Assembly (NCBI GenBank): GCA_036502625.1
Contig: DASXYG010000005.1
Coordinates: 1-64,000 of the forward strand
Direction: 5' to 3'
Origin: DASXYG01 sp036502625
GTDB taxonomy: Bacteria > Actinomycetota > Actinomycetes > Streptosporangiales > Streptosporangiaceae
DNA length: 64,000 nt
In this document: positions 24,607 through 32,862 of the stretch, piece by piece
Layout: each line of letters starts with the position of its first letter
How positions within the stretch are numbered: the stretch's first letter is position 1
Notes under the pieces: model-generated
Told to the model about the DNA's origin: nothing
The model's input: only the letters and a program-made list of their open reading frames with translations
The model's database searches: none
Position numbers and translations under genes: made by a program

Positions 24607-25246
24607 GAATACCTCGCGAAGTGGTGAACCGTCCGATCAGGACGAAGACTGCGTCGAAGATGAGCGCGAGCACGACCACGCCCAGAATTCCGGCGATGAC
24701 CGACTCGAGCGCGCCCGCGCCGCCGATGCGCGACAGGCCGGAGAAGATCTGGTCGCCGAGCCCGGGACCGGACGCGTACGCCGCGATCGCGCCGATGCCC
24801 ATGGTGAGCTGGGTGGACACCCGGATGCCGGTGAGGATCACCGGCCAGGCCATGGGCAGCTCGACGCGGAGCAGGATGCGGGGCCGGCTCATCCCGATGC
24901 CGCGCGCGGCGTCCACGAGGACGCGGTCGACGCCCTGGAGGCCGACGATCGTGTTGCGCACGATCGGCAGCAGGCCGTACAGCACCAGCGCGGTGACCGT
25001 GGGCGCGACGCCGAGGCCCAGGGGGACGATGAGCAGGCCGAGCAGCGCGAGCGCGGGGATCGTGAAGATCACCCCGGCGGTGCTGGTCGCGAACGTGGCG
25101 ATCGGTGGGTACCGGTACGTCGCGACTCCCACGGCGACCCCGACCACGGTGGCGACCACCAGGCATTGGAAGATCATGCTGGCGTGTTGCAGGAACTCGA
25201 ATTCGAGGAGTTCCTGCCGGCTTTGGATGTACTCCCAGAGGTTCAC
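24599..25246 (-). CDS. Osmoprotectant ABC transporter permease (first subunit)
   Basis: A 215-residue permease with about five to six hydrophobic segments and the EAA-type motif VDAARGIGMSRPRILLRVELPMAWPVILTGIR. It is the first gene of the operon and starts at GTG 25246, with GGAGG about 14 bases upstream, which is distant for a ribosome binding site. The order permease-ATPase-permease-binding protein is that of many actinobacterial osmoprotectant operons. The promoter must lie in the AT-richer stretch around 25290-25340 on the complement. Confidence 0.9.
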   Translation of the reverse strand: MNLWEYIQSRQELLEFEFLQHASMIFQCLVVATVVGVAVGVATYRYPPIATFATSTAGVIFTIPALALLGLLIVPLGLGVAPTVTALVLYGLLPIVRNTIVGLQGVDRVLVDAARGIGMSRPRILLRVELPMAWPVILTGIRVSTQLTMGIGAIAAYASGPGLGDQIFSGLSRIGGAGALESVIAGILGVVVLALIFDAVFVLIGRFTTSRGIRV

Positions 25247-25471
25247 GTACTGTCCGCCGTCCTCCTGGGAACCGCGGTCTGCGGCTCCATCTCTTCGTTA
25301 TTTGTGACCGTGACGATTAGTACTCGCATTGGCTCCGTATGTGGTTGTGGCCGATCGATGGGCTAGATCGTCCCACGCTGGTGTAAACCCGTGGTCTCCC
25401 TCAAGCGTCGTGACCACTTTGTGGCCGGGCCCGGCTGTTCCGGGGTACCCCCGGGTTCCCTTCGGGTTTAA

Positions 25472-25487
25472 TCGAATGTATGTTCTA
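25472..25487 (+). promoter_or_regulatory. Candidate LexA (SOS) box upstream of the mutasome operon
   Basis: TCGAATGTATGTTCTA matches 10 of 12 specified positions of the actinobacterial/mycobacterial SOS box TCGAAC-N4-GTTCGA. TTTAAT at 25467-25472, a possible -10 box, directly adjoins it. The first gene begins about 70 bases downstream, and the operon encodes an ImuA'-ImuB-DnaE2 cassette, which is LexA-controlled in mycobacteria. Motif and context agree. Confidence 0.7.
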
Positions 25488-25558
25488 AGTGCCTGCTCTT
25501 CCCCCAGGTGAGACCGTCCGGCATCGGGCGGTTCGGCAGCGACGGTCGGGGAGCGGCG

Positions 25559-25852
25559 GTGAGTCGTGTGTACGGCGAGCCCGTAGAGGTGTGGGTGCGG
25601 GACGACCGTCCCGTGCGGTTCGTGTGGCGCGGCCGCCTCCATACCGTCACCCGCGTCCTCGAACACTGGATGACCACCCGCGAGTGGTGGCAGCGGCAGG
25701 CCGCCGAGTGCGGTGCCGAGCAGACGGCCCCGGTCGAGCGCGAGTTCTGGCGGGTCGAGGCCGGCGCGGGCCTCGGCAGCACACCGGGGGTCTATGAGCT
25801 GCGGCATGACATCGGAAGCGGCGGCTGGCTGCTGTCGCGGGCATGGGACTGA
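25559..25852 (+). CDS. DUF6504-family small protein of the mutasome operon
   Basis: A 97-residue protein resembling the DUF6504 family found beside dnaE2/imuB in actinobacteria. The core VYGEPVEVWVRDDRPVRFVWRGRLHTVTRVLEHWMTTREWW is the characteristic part. The start is GTG 25559 with GGGGAG just upstream; frame-compatible codons back to 25508 are unconserved. Its 3' end overlaps the imuA'-like gene by ten bases, so it belongs to the same operon. Its biochemical role is unknown; a link to translesion synthesis is inferred only from conserved neighbourhood. Confidence 0.75.
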   Translation: MSRVYGEPVEVWVRDDRPVRFVWRGRLHTVTRVLEHWMTTREWWQRQAAECGAEQTAPVEREFWRVEAGAGLGSTPGVYELRHDIGSGGWLLSRAWD

Positions 25853-26487
25853 CAGCGGTGCGCGCACTGCCCGTCCTGCCCGCGTTCCGTCCGGTGTTCC
25901 CCCGCGGAGGGCTGGACCGGGGCGCCGTGGTGCGCCTGGACACCCCCGGGGCGCTCGGCCTCGCGCTGGTCGCGGGCGCGACGGGGGCGGAGGGCGCGAC
26001 CGGCTGGGCCGCCGTCGTGGGAATGCCGGAGTTCGGCGTGGTCGCCGCCGCCGAGATGGGGGCCGACCTGGAACGCCTGCTCCTGGTCGAGGCGCCCGGC
26101 CGGCAATGGCCGGAAGCGGTCGCGGCCCTGGCCGACGCCACCGATCTCGTCCTGCTGCGCCCCGCCGACCGCCCGACCCCCACGATGACCCGCCGCCTCA
26201 ACGCGGTCGTCCGCCGCCACGACTGCGTCCTGGCCGTAACGGGGGAGTGGGCCCGCGCATGGGAAGGCGCGTCCCTCCGCCTGGCGATCACCGAATCCGA
26301 GTGGACCGGCCTCGCCCCCGGCCACGGCCACCTGACCGCCCGCCGAGCCCGCGTGACGGCCGCCCACCGCGCCGCCCCCGACCACCACACCTGGCTGTGG
26401 CTCCCCGGCCCCGACGGCACTGTGACCGAGGCGGAACCCCCGGCTGTGGCCCCCGCCGAGCTCCCCTCCGTACGGAGGATCGCGTGA
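25843..26487 (+). CDS. imuA': ImuA'-like RecA-fold accessory protein
   Basis: A 214-residue protein in the position and size of mycobacterial ImuA', which bridges ImuB and DnaE2 in the mutasome. It looks like a degenerate RecA-type core without a Walker A motif: hydrophobic strands (ALGLALVAGATGAEG, WAAVVGMPEFGVVAA, RLLLVEAPGRQWPEAVAALAD) alternate with helices, and DATDLVLLRPADRPTPTMTRRLNAVVRRHDCVLAVTG resembles the RecA-like second half. It overlaps the preceding gene by ten bases and imuB by four (GTGA), so stoichiometric translation is likely. The name rests on context and weak motif resemblance. Confidence 0.75.
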   Translation: MGLTAVRALPVLPAFRPVFPRGGLDRGAVVRLDTPGALGLALVAGATGAEGATGWAAVVGMPEFGVVAAAEMGADLERLLLVEAPGRQWPEAVAALADATDLVLLRPADRPTPTMTRRLNAVVRRHDCVLAVTGEWARAWEGASLRLAITESEWTGLAPGHGHLTARRARVTAAHRAAPDHHTWLWLPGPDGTVTEAEPPAVAPAELPSVRRIA

Positions 26488-29150
26488 ACCGGGGCGGCCG
26501 GGCGGAGGAGGCACGGCCGCCGCGGATGCTGGTGGTGTGGTGCCCCGACTGGCCGGTCACCGCCGTACGGATCGACGCGCACACCCCGGGCGCGGTGATC
26601 TCCGATGGCCGGGTCGCGGCCTGCTCCGCCGCGGCTCGCGCCGCGGGCGTACGCCGCGGCCAGAAGCTCCGCGACGCCCAGCGCCACTGCCCGTCCCTGG
26701 TGATAGCCGACCGCGACCTCGACGCCGAGGGCCGCCTGTTCGAACGGGTGGTATCCGCCCTGACCGAACTCACCCCGAAGGTAGAGGCCCTGCGCCCAGG
26801 TCTGTGCGCCACCCCCGTACGCGGCCCCGCCCGCTACTACGGAGGAGAGGAGCAGTACCGAACCCGAGCGGCCAACGCGGTAACGTCCGCGGGCTTCACC
26901 TGCGGCGCCGGAATAGCCGACGGCATCTTCGCCGCCGTCCTAGCCGCCCGCACCCCAAGCCCAACACGCCCCCAGCCTCCATCCCCACCCCGACCCCCCA
27001 CCCCAGCCCCCCACCCCGTCCCAAGCCAGCCCCACACCCCAAGCCCGGCTCGGGCTCCAAGCCCGGCTCGGGCTCCAAGCCCGGCCCTGGCTCCAAGCCC
27101 GGCCCTGGCTCCAAGCCCGGTCCCGGCTCCTCCCCAGCCCCAAGCCCCGGGGTCACCTCGACCCCAAGCCCCGGCCCCGATCTCAGACTCGACCCCGGCC
27201 CCCTCCCAGCCCCAAGCCCCGGGGCCACCTTGGCTCCATGCCCCGAGCCCGTCCCGGCCTCATGCCCCGAGCCTGGGCATGTCCTGGCCCCATGCCTCGG
27301 CCCCGAGCCCGTCCCGGCTCCATGCCTCGGGCCCGTCCCGGCTCCCTGACGCGAGCTCGCTCGCGGCCTCGGGCGCACCCTCAGGCCCGTCCCGGTCCCT
27401 GACTCCGGGCTCGCTCCGCCGCGGCAACTCAGGCTCGCCCCGCCCCCTCCACGCCCTGGACCCGCCCCGTCCCCAGGACCCCCGCGCCACGGGCTCGGCT
27501 CGCGCCGCCCCGGGGGAGCATGAATCCACGGGACCGGCGCCCTTCGCCCCGCGCGGTCCGGGAGAGGCAAGGGCAGAGCCCCCACCCCCACCCGCCTCAG
27601 GCACGGAGAGAGCGGCTTCCGCTCCGTCCGCCTCAGGGCGTGGTGGAGGCGCGGCTTCCGCCCCGGGCGTGGCGGCTGCCCCGGTCGCCCTGAGGGCGGC
27701 GTCCACTGTGATCTCCGCTCCGGGTACTGCGGGGTCCTTCGCTGCGCCTGTCCCGGAGGAGAGGGGAGGGGCGGCCACTGCCCCGTCCGCCCCGGAGATC
27801 AGGGCGGTGTCCCTCGTGCCGGGGGGCGCGGGGGCTGCACCGGAAGGAGCGGGTTCGGGTGGATCGAGAGACGCGGGCTTCGCCCCGGGAGGCGTGGGTT
27901 CGGGTGGGTCGGGGAGCGCGTCCGCCTCGGGAGGCGTGGACTCGGGCGGGTCGAGGGGCGCGTCTGCTTCGGGGGCGCGGTGGGTTGGGGGGATGGTGGT
28001 GGCGGCTGGGGGGACGCGGGGGTTTTTGGCTGGGTACTCCACGGCTGTGCTTGATCGGCCTGAGTTGGGTGGGTTGCTTGAGCGGTTGGGGGTGCGGACG
28101 CTCGGGGAGCTGGCCGCGTTGCCTGTGGGGCATGTGGCGGAGCGGTTCGGGGCTGATGGGGTGGTGGTGCATCGGCTGGCCCGGGGGCTGGATCCGCGTC
28201 CGCTGGCGCCGCGGGCGCCGCGTACGGATCTGTCGTGCGTGTACGAGTTCGATCCGCCGGCCGATACCGGGGACCGGGTGGTGTTCGCGGCCAAGGCGCT
28301 CGCGGAGGAGCTGCATGCGGGGCTGGGCGCGCGCGGGCTCACCTGCGTACGGCTCGCGGTGGAGCTGACCTGGGAGGACGGGCGGGTCCTGACGCGGCTG
28401 TGGCGGCATGACGGTGCGCTCTCGGCGCTCGCGGTCGCCGAACGCGTCCGCTGGCAACTGTCCGGCGTACGGGACGCCGTACGAGGTGGGGCGCGTCCGG
28501 CGTCCGAGCCGGACCCGGAGCCGGGCCAGGGGGCGGATGCCGGGCCGGGCCTGGGGCCGGAACCCGAGTTGGACTCGGGGGCGCCTGGTGGGGTTCGGGG
28601 GCTGCGGCTGGTGCCGGACGCGCTCGTGCCGGACTCGGGGGAGCAGCAGGCGTTGTGGGGGCAGGCCTCGGTTTCGGGGAAGGTGGGGCGGGCGGCGGCT
28701 CGGGTGCAGGCGATGTTGGGGCATCACGCGGTCGTCCGGCCCGTGCTGGCCGGGGGGCGGGGGCCGGCGGAGCGGGTCGTACGGGTGCCGCTCGGCGATC
28801 TGACGCCGGAGGCCGCGAGCGACGGGCCCTGGCCGGGGCGGGTTCCGGCGCCGGTGCCCGCCGTGGTGTATCCGCGGCCGGCCCGGGTCTCGGTGACCGA
28901 TGCGGACGGTGCGCCGGTCACGGTGAGCGGCCGGTGCGTGGTGTCGGCGCCGCCCGCGTGGCTGCGCGTACGTGGGGGCGACGCGCGCCGGGTGACGGCG
29001 TGGACCGGTCCATGGCCGATGGAGGAGTACTGGTGGGATCCCGGCCGCGCCCACCGCCGCGCCCGCTTCCAGGCGCTCACCGCCGACGGCCATGCCTGCC
29101 TGCTCCTCCTCGAAGACGGCCACTGGCACCTGGAGGCCGCGTATGAGTAG
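26484..29150 (+). CDS. imuB: ImuB-type Y-family polymerase homologue with a large low-complexity insertion
   Basis: An 888-residue ImuB homologue, much longer than the usual ~520. ImuB is a catalytically inactive Y-family protein that links the beta clamp, ImuA' and DnaE2. Residues 1-156 form a normal polymerase N terminus (RMLVVWCPDWPVTAVR, VAACSAAARAAGVRRGQKL, then CGAGIADGIFAAVLAAR). From about residue 157 to 502 there is Pro/Ala/Ser-rich, then Gly/Ala/Ser-rich sequence with 6-residue tandem repeats. Homology resumes at GGTRGFLAGYS...LLERLGVRTLGELAALP. A second short acidic insertion follows VRDAVRGG. The frame is intact. The catalytic-acid-poor N terminus suggests no polymerase activity. 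Confidence 0.85.
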   Translation: MNRGGRAEEARPPRMLVVWCPDWPVTAVRIDAHTPGAVISDGRVAACSAAARAAGVRRGQKLRDAQRHCPSLVIADRDLDAEGRLFERVVSALTELTPKVEALRPGLCATPVRGPARYYGGEEQYRTRAANAVTSAGFTCGAGIADGIFAAVLAARTPSPTRPQPPSPPRPPTPAPHPVPSQPHTPSPARAPSPARAPSPALAPSPALAPSPVPAPPQPQAPGSPRPQAPAPISDSTPAPSQPQAPGPPWLHAPSPSRPHAPSLGMSWPHASAPSPSRLHASGPSRLPDASSLAASGAPSGPSRSLTPGSLRRGNSGSPRPLHALDPPRPQDPRATGSARAAPGEHESTGPAPFAPRGPGEARAEPPPPPASGTERAASAPSASGRGGGAASAPGVAAAPVALRAASTVISAPGTAGSFAAPVPEERGGAATAPSAPEIRAVSLVPGGAGAAPEGAGSGGSRDAGFAPGGVGSGGSGSASASGGVDSGGSRGASASGARWVGGMVVAAGGTRGFLAGYSTAVLDRPELGGLLERLGVRTLGELAALPVGHVAERFGADGVVVHRLARGLDPRPLAPRAPRTDLSCVYEFDPPADTGDRVVFAAKALAEELHAGLGARGLTCVRLAVELTWEDGRVLTRLWRHDGALSALAVAERVRWQLSGVRDAVRGGARPASEPDPEPGQGADAGPGLGPEPELDSGAPGGVRGLRLVPDALVPDSGEQQALWGQASVSGKVGRAAARVQAMLGHHAVVRPVLAGGRGPAERVVRVPLGDLTPEAASDGPWPGRVPAPVPAVVYPRPARVSVTDADGAPVTVSGRCVVSAPPAWLRVRGGDARRVTAWTGPWPMEEYWWDPGRAHRRARFQALTADGHACLLLLEDGHWHLEAAYE
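26952..27990 (+). repeat. Low-complexity insertion within imuB, with an 18-bp tandem array
   Basis: About 1.04 kb with strongly biased composition, C-rich in the first half and G-rich in the second. At 27039-27128 five head-to-tail 18-bp units (CCAAGCCCGGCTCGGGCT and variants) encode APSPAR/APSPAL hexapeptides. Degenerate copies (CCAAGCCCCGG, CCATGCCTCGG, CCGAGCCCGTCCCGG) continue to about 27350. The array preserves the reading frame, so it looks like slippage-driven expansion of an interdomain linker. Confidence 0.85.
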
Positions 29151-29200
29151 CCGCCCCGCACCTGGATCGCGTACGGGCCTGGAGGCCGCATATGAGTAGC
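29129..29200 (+). repeat. Direct repeat duplicating the 3' end of imuB
   Basis: A 23-base segment at 29129-29151, holding the last codons and stop of imuB, is repeated at 29178-29200 with one G/A difference; the copies are offset by 49 bases. The second copy ends just before the dnaE2 ribosome binding site (GGAGGGG, 29201-29207). It appears to be a local duplication that lengthened the imuB-dnaE2 spacer. The ATGAGTAG within each copy allows an 18-codon ORF between them. Confidence 0.8.
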
Positions 29201-29213
29201 GGAGGGGACCGCC

Positions 29214-32200
29214 GTGGGCTGGGATAACCCGCCGATCCGGTGGGGCGAGCTCGAGCGCAAGCTGACCTGGGGCGGCGGCGGTGACCCCGCACCGCGACCG
29301 GAACCGCCCGCGCCACCCCCCGTACGGGAGAAGAACGTCGCCGTCATCTCCGGCGGCGAACGGATCCCGGAGTGGGCGGAGCTGCACGTGCACTCCTCGT
29401 ACAGCTTCCTCGACGGCGCGTCCAGCCCGGCCGCGCTGGTGGCGGAGGCGGGCAGGCGGGGGCTCGACGGGCTGGCGATCACGGACCACGACGGCATGTA
29501 CGGCGCCGTGCAGTTCAAGAACGCCGCGGCGGGGAGCGGGCTCCATACGGTGTTCGGCGCGGAGCTGTCGGTCGGCCTGCTCAAGCCGCAGACCGGCGTG
29601 CCGGATCCCGAGGGGCGGCATCTCCTGGTGCTGGCGCGCGGCGACGAGGGCTACCGCAGGCTGTGCTCGGTGATCAGCGCGGCGCAGCTCGCCGGCGGGG
29701 CGAAGGGCCGTCCGGTCTACGACCTGGAGGCGCTGCTCGGCCGGCACGGCGGCCACTGGGCGGTGCTGACCGGCTGCCGCAAGGGCGCGGTGCCCGCGGC
29801 GCTCGCCGACCACGGGCCGGAGGCCGCCGAGGCGGAGCTGCGCCGCATGGTCGCCATGTTCGGCCGCGACAACGTCTTCGTGGAGCTGATCGACCAGGAC
29901 CAGCCGCTGGACGACGCCCGCAACGACGCGCTGTACGACCTGGCCAAGCGCGTGGGCGTCGACGTGGTGGCGTCCAACAACGTCCACTACGCCCACCCCG
30001 GCGACGCGCGGCTCGCGCAGGCGCTGTCGGCCGTACGCTCCCGGCGCGGCCTGGACGACATGGCGTCCTGGCTGCCCGCGGCCGCGACCGCGCACATCCG
30101 CGACGGCGCGGAGATGGCCGGGCGGCTGGCCCGGTTCCCCGGCGTCATGGAGCGCACGGTCGAGCTGGCGCGCGAATGCGCGTTCACCTTCGATGTGCTG
30201 GCGCCGCGCCTGCCCAACTGGGCGGTGCCCGGCGGCCACGACGAGGCCACGCAACTGCGGCGGCTGACCGCCGAGGGCGCGCGGACACGGTACGGCCCGC
30301 CGGAGATCGCGCCGCAGGCGCACCGGCAGATCACCCACGAGCTGCGCATCATCGAGGAGCAGCAGTTCCCCGGCTACTTCCTGATCGTGCACGACATCGT
30401 GGCGTACTGCCGCGACCACAACATCCTCTGCCAGGGCCGCGGCTCCGCGGCGAACTCCGCGGTCTGCTACGCGCTCGGCATCACCAAGGCCGACCCGGTC
30501 CAGTACAAGCTGCTGTTCGAGCGGTTCCTGTCGCCCGGCCGCGACGGCCCGCCGGACATCGACGTGGACATCGAGCACCGCCGCCGCGAGGAGGTCATCC
30601 AGTACGTCTACGAGAAGTACGGCAGGGACCGCGCCGCGCAGGTCGCCAACGTGATCAGCTACCGCCCGCGGATGGCGGTGCGCGACGCGGCGCGCGCGCT
30701 CGGCTTCTCACCCGGCCAGCAGGACGCCTGGTCCAAGCAGATCGGCCCGGGGCACGGCGGAGGGGGCGAGCCGCCGCCGGACGCGGGCATCCCGGACGCG
30801 GTGTCCGACCTGGCGGACCGCATGAAGCGGCTGCCCCGCCACCTGGGCATCCACTCCGGCGGCATGGTGATCTGCGACCGGCCGGTCGGCGAGGTGTGCC
30901 CGGTGGAGTGGGCCACGATGCCCGATCGGAGCGTCCTCCAGTGGGACAAGGACGACTGCGCGGGCGCCGGGCTGGTCAAGTTCGACCTGCTCGGCCTGGG
31001 CATGCTGTCGTGCCTGCACGACACGTTCGACCTGGTCGCCGAGCACGACGGCGTCCGGTACGACCTCGACACCGTGCCCAAGGAGGACGAGGCGGTCTAC
31101 CGCATGCTCTGGGACGCTGACAGCGTGGGCGTCTTCCAGGTGGAGAGCCGCGCGCAGATGGCCACGCTGCCCCGGCTGCGCCCGGCGAACTTCTACGACC
31201 TGGTGGTCGAGGTGGCGCTGATCCGTCCGGGCCCGATCCAGGGCGGGTCGGTGCACCCGTACATCCGGCGCCGCAACGGCAAGGAGGCGGTGACGTACCC
31301 GCACCACACGATGCGCCCCGCGCTCGTCCGTACGCTCGGGGTGCCGCTGTTCCAGGAGCAGATGATGCAGCTCGCGGTCGACTGCGCCGGGTTCAGCCCG
31401 GCCGAGGCGGACCGGCTGCGGCAGGCGATGAGCTCCAAGCGGGCGCCGGAGCGGATCGAGGAGCTGCGCGAGCGGCTGCTGAAGGGCATGGCCGAACACG
31501 ACATCTCCGGTGCGGTAGCCGAGGACGTCTACCAGAAGATCCTCGGGTTCGCCAGCTTCGGGTTCCCGGAGTCGCACGCGATCAGCTTCGCGCTGCTGGT
31601 CTACGCGAGCGCCTGGCTGAAGCGCTACCACCCGGCCGCGTTCACCGCCGCGCTGCTGCGCAACCAGCCGATGGGCTTCTACCACCCGCAGACGCTGATC
31701 GCCGACGCGCGCCGCCACGGCGTCCAGGTGCGCGGGGTGGACGTCAACGCCAGCGACGTCGAGGCGACGCTGGAGGAGAAGGTCCCGGCGCCGTCGGAGC
31801 ACCCGCACGCGCCCGGCGACGAGCAGCCGGTCATCCGCGTCGGCCTGGGGTCCGTGCGCAACCTCGGGAAGGACGCCGCGGCGGCGGTCGCGGCCGGCCG
31901 CCCGTACGCGGACCTCGACGACTTCGCCCGGCGTACGGACCTCTCCCAGGCGGCGGTCGAGGCGCTGGCCACGGCCGGGGCGTTCGGCTGCTTCGGGCTG
32001 TCGCGGCGGGCGGCGCTGTGGGCGGCGGGGCCGGTCTCGCGTATTAGGGACGGCCAGCTCCCGGACGGCACCCCGGGCGCGGACGCGCCGCCGCTGCCGG
32101 GCATGACGCCGGAGGAGGAGACGATCGCCGACCTGTGGGCCACCGGTGTGTCCCGGGTGCACCCGATCGCGCACCTGCGCGGCGAGTTGGACGACCGCGG

Positions 32201-32528
32201 CGCGGTCGCGGCGTCCGGCCTGCGGGACATCGCGGACGGCACGCACATCAGCGTCGGCGGCATGATCACCCACCGGCAGCATCCGGCGACGGCGGGCGGC
32301 GTGGTGTTCCTCAACCTGGAGGACGAGACGGGCATGACGAACGTGATCTGCCCGCCGTACGTATGGGAGCGGCACCGGCGCACGGCGCTGGAGTCGGCCG
32401 CGTTGATCATCTACGGCCGCCTCGAACGCGGCGACGGTGCCGTCAACCTGGTCGCGACCCGGTTGCGCGATCTTCCGGTCGGGGACGTGGCCGGCGGCGC
32501 GGCGCCGCCGAGCCGCGACTTCCGCTAG
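29214..32528 (+). CDS. dnaE2: Error-prone DNA polymerase DnaE2
   Basis: A 1104-residue C-family polymerase of the DnaE2/ImuC type, the catalytic subunit of the damage-inducible mutasome. The PHP domain begins with ELHVHSSYSFLDGASSPAAL and ITDHDGMYG. The polymerase palm holds the catalytic aspartates in GPPDIDVDIEH (about residue 450) and QGRGSAANSAVCYALGI. The tail contains an HhH region (LGLGSVRNLG-like, seen as RVGLGSVRNLGKD) and an OB domain (ISVGGMITHRQHPATAGGVVFLNLEDETG). It starts at GTG 29214 with GGAGGGG upstream, and is the last gene of the LexA-box operon. Confidence 0.95.
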   Translation: MGWDNPPIRWGELERKLTWGGGGDPAPRPEPPAPPPVREKNVAVISGGERIPEWAELHVHSSYSFLDGASSPAALVAEAGRRGLDGLAITDHDGMYGAVQFKNAAAGSGLHTVFGAELSVGLLKPQTGVPDPEGRHLLVLARGDEGYRRLCSVISAAQLAGGAKGRPVYDLEALLGRHGGHWAVLTGCRKGAVPAALADHGPEAAEAELRRMVAMFGRDNVFVELIDQDQPLDDARNDALYDLAKRVGVDVVASNNVHYAHPGDARLAQALSAVRSRRGLDDMASWLPAAATAHIRDGAEMAGRLARFPGVMERTVELARECAFTFDVLAPRLPNWAVPGGHDEATQLRRLTAEGARTRYGPPEIAPQAHRQITHELRIIEEQQFPGYFLIVHDIVAYCRDHNILCQGRGSAANSAVCYALGITKADPVQYKLLFERFLSPGRDGPPDIDVDIEHRRREEVIQYVYEKYGRDRAAQVANVISYRPRMAVRDAARALGFSPGQQDAWSKQIGPGHGGGGEPPPDAGIPDAVSDLADRMKRLPRHLGIHSGGMVICDRPVGEVCPVEWATMPDRSVLQWDKDDCAGAGLVKFDLLGLGMLSCLHDTFDLVAEHDGVRYDLDTVPKEDEAVYRMLWDADSVGVFQVESRAQMATLPRLRPANFYDLVVEVALIRPGPIQGGSVHPYIRRRNGKEAVTYPHHTMRPALVRTLGVPLFQEQMMQLAVDCAGFSPAEADRLRQAMSSKRAPERIEELRERLLKGMAEHDISGAVAEDVYQKILGFASFGFPESHAISFALLVYASAWLKRYHPAAFTAALLRNQPMGFYHPQTLIADARRHGVQVRGVDVNASDVEATLEEKVPAPSEHPHAPGDEQPVIRVGLGSVRNLGKDAAAAVAAGRPYADLDDFARRTDLSQAAVEALATAGAFGCFGLSRRAALWAAGPVSRIRDGQLPDGTPGADAPPLPGMTPEEETIADLWATGVSRVHPIAHLRGELDDRGAVAASGLRDIADGTHISVGGMITHRQHPATAGGVVFLNLEDETGMTNVICPPYVWERHRRTALESAALIIYGRLERGDGAVNLVATRLRDLPVGDVAGGAAPPSRDFR

Positions 32529-32728
32529 ACCAGCTCGGGGGCGCGGTCGCCCTGCTCGCGCTCGATCGCGTGGAGCCGCTCGGCCTCTTCACGGCGCAGG
32601 CGGTCGGTGGACGGGCGGGAGAACTTCGCAGAGCCGATGTAGAGGATCCCGCCGCAAACGGCGATGATCGCCAGCGAGAGCGGGATGAAGGACCACACCC
32701 ACGGGCCCATGTACGTGATCGAATCCAT
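32525..32728 (-). CDS. Small single-helix membrane protein
   Basis: A 67-residue protein: one transmembrane segment (VWSFIPLSLAIIAVCGGILYIGSA, about residues 11-34) followed by a basic and acidic cytoplasmic tail rich in Arg and Glu (RPSTDRLRREEAERLHAIEREQGD). Its stop overlaps the convergent dnaE2 stop by three bases. I do not recognise a named family. Composition and GC3 support a real gene, and the short upstream region (32729-32760) could hold its promoter. Function unknown. Confidence 0.65.
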   Translation of the reverse strand: MDSITYMGPWVWSFIPLSLAIIAVCGGILYIGSAKFSRPSTDRLRREEAERLHAIEREQGDRAPELV

Positions 32729-32862
32729 GCGCGGACACCTCTACTCGAGACTAGGGGTTCGTCCCATCCAAACGCCCCGACGGGAGTGCCCCGTCCCGGA
32801 ACGCTCGTGAATTCCATCACAAGCACCCGCGTACCCCGTCGGCGGGGTGGGGCGGGCGGGTG

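Noticed and set aside
26537..28342. Several alternative long frames across the imuB insertion on both strands, with Pro/Gly/Lys-rich repeats.
   Set aside because: They arise from the same 18-bp array read in other frames. The imuB frame is the only one joined to conserved domains at both ends.
27633..30578. A 981-codon open frame antisense to imuB and dnaE2.
   Set aside because: Translation is Arg/Pro/His-rich without domains; DnaE2 on the other strand is unmistakable.
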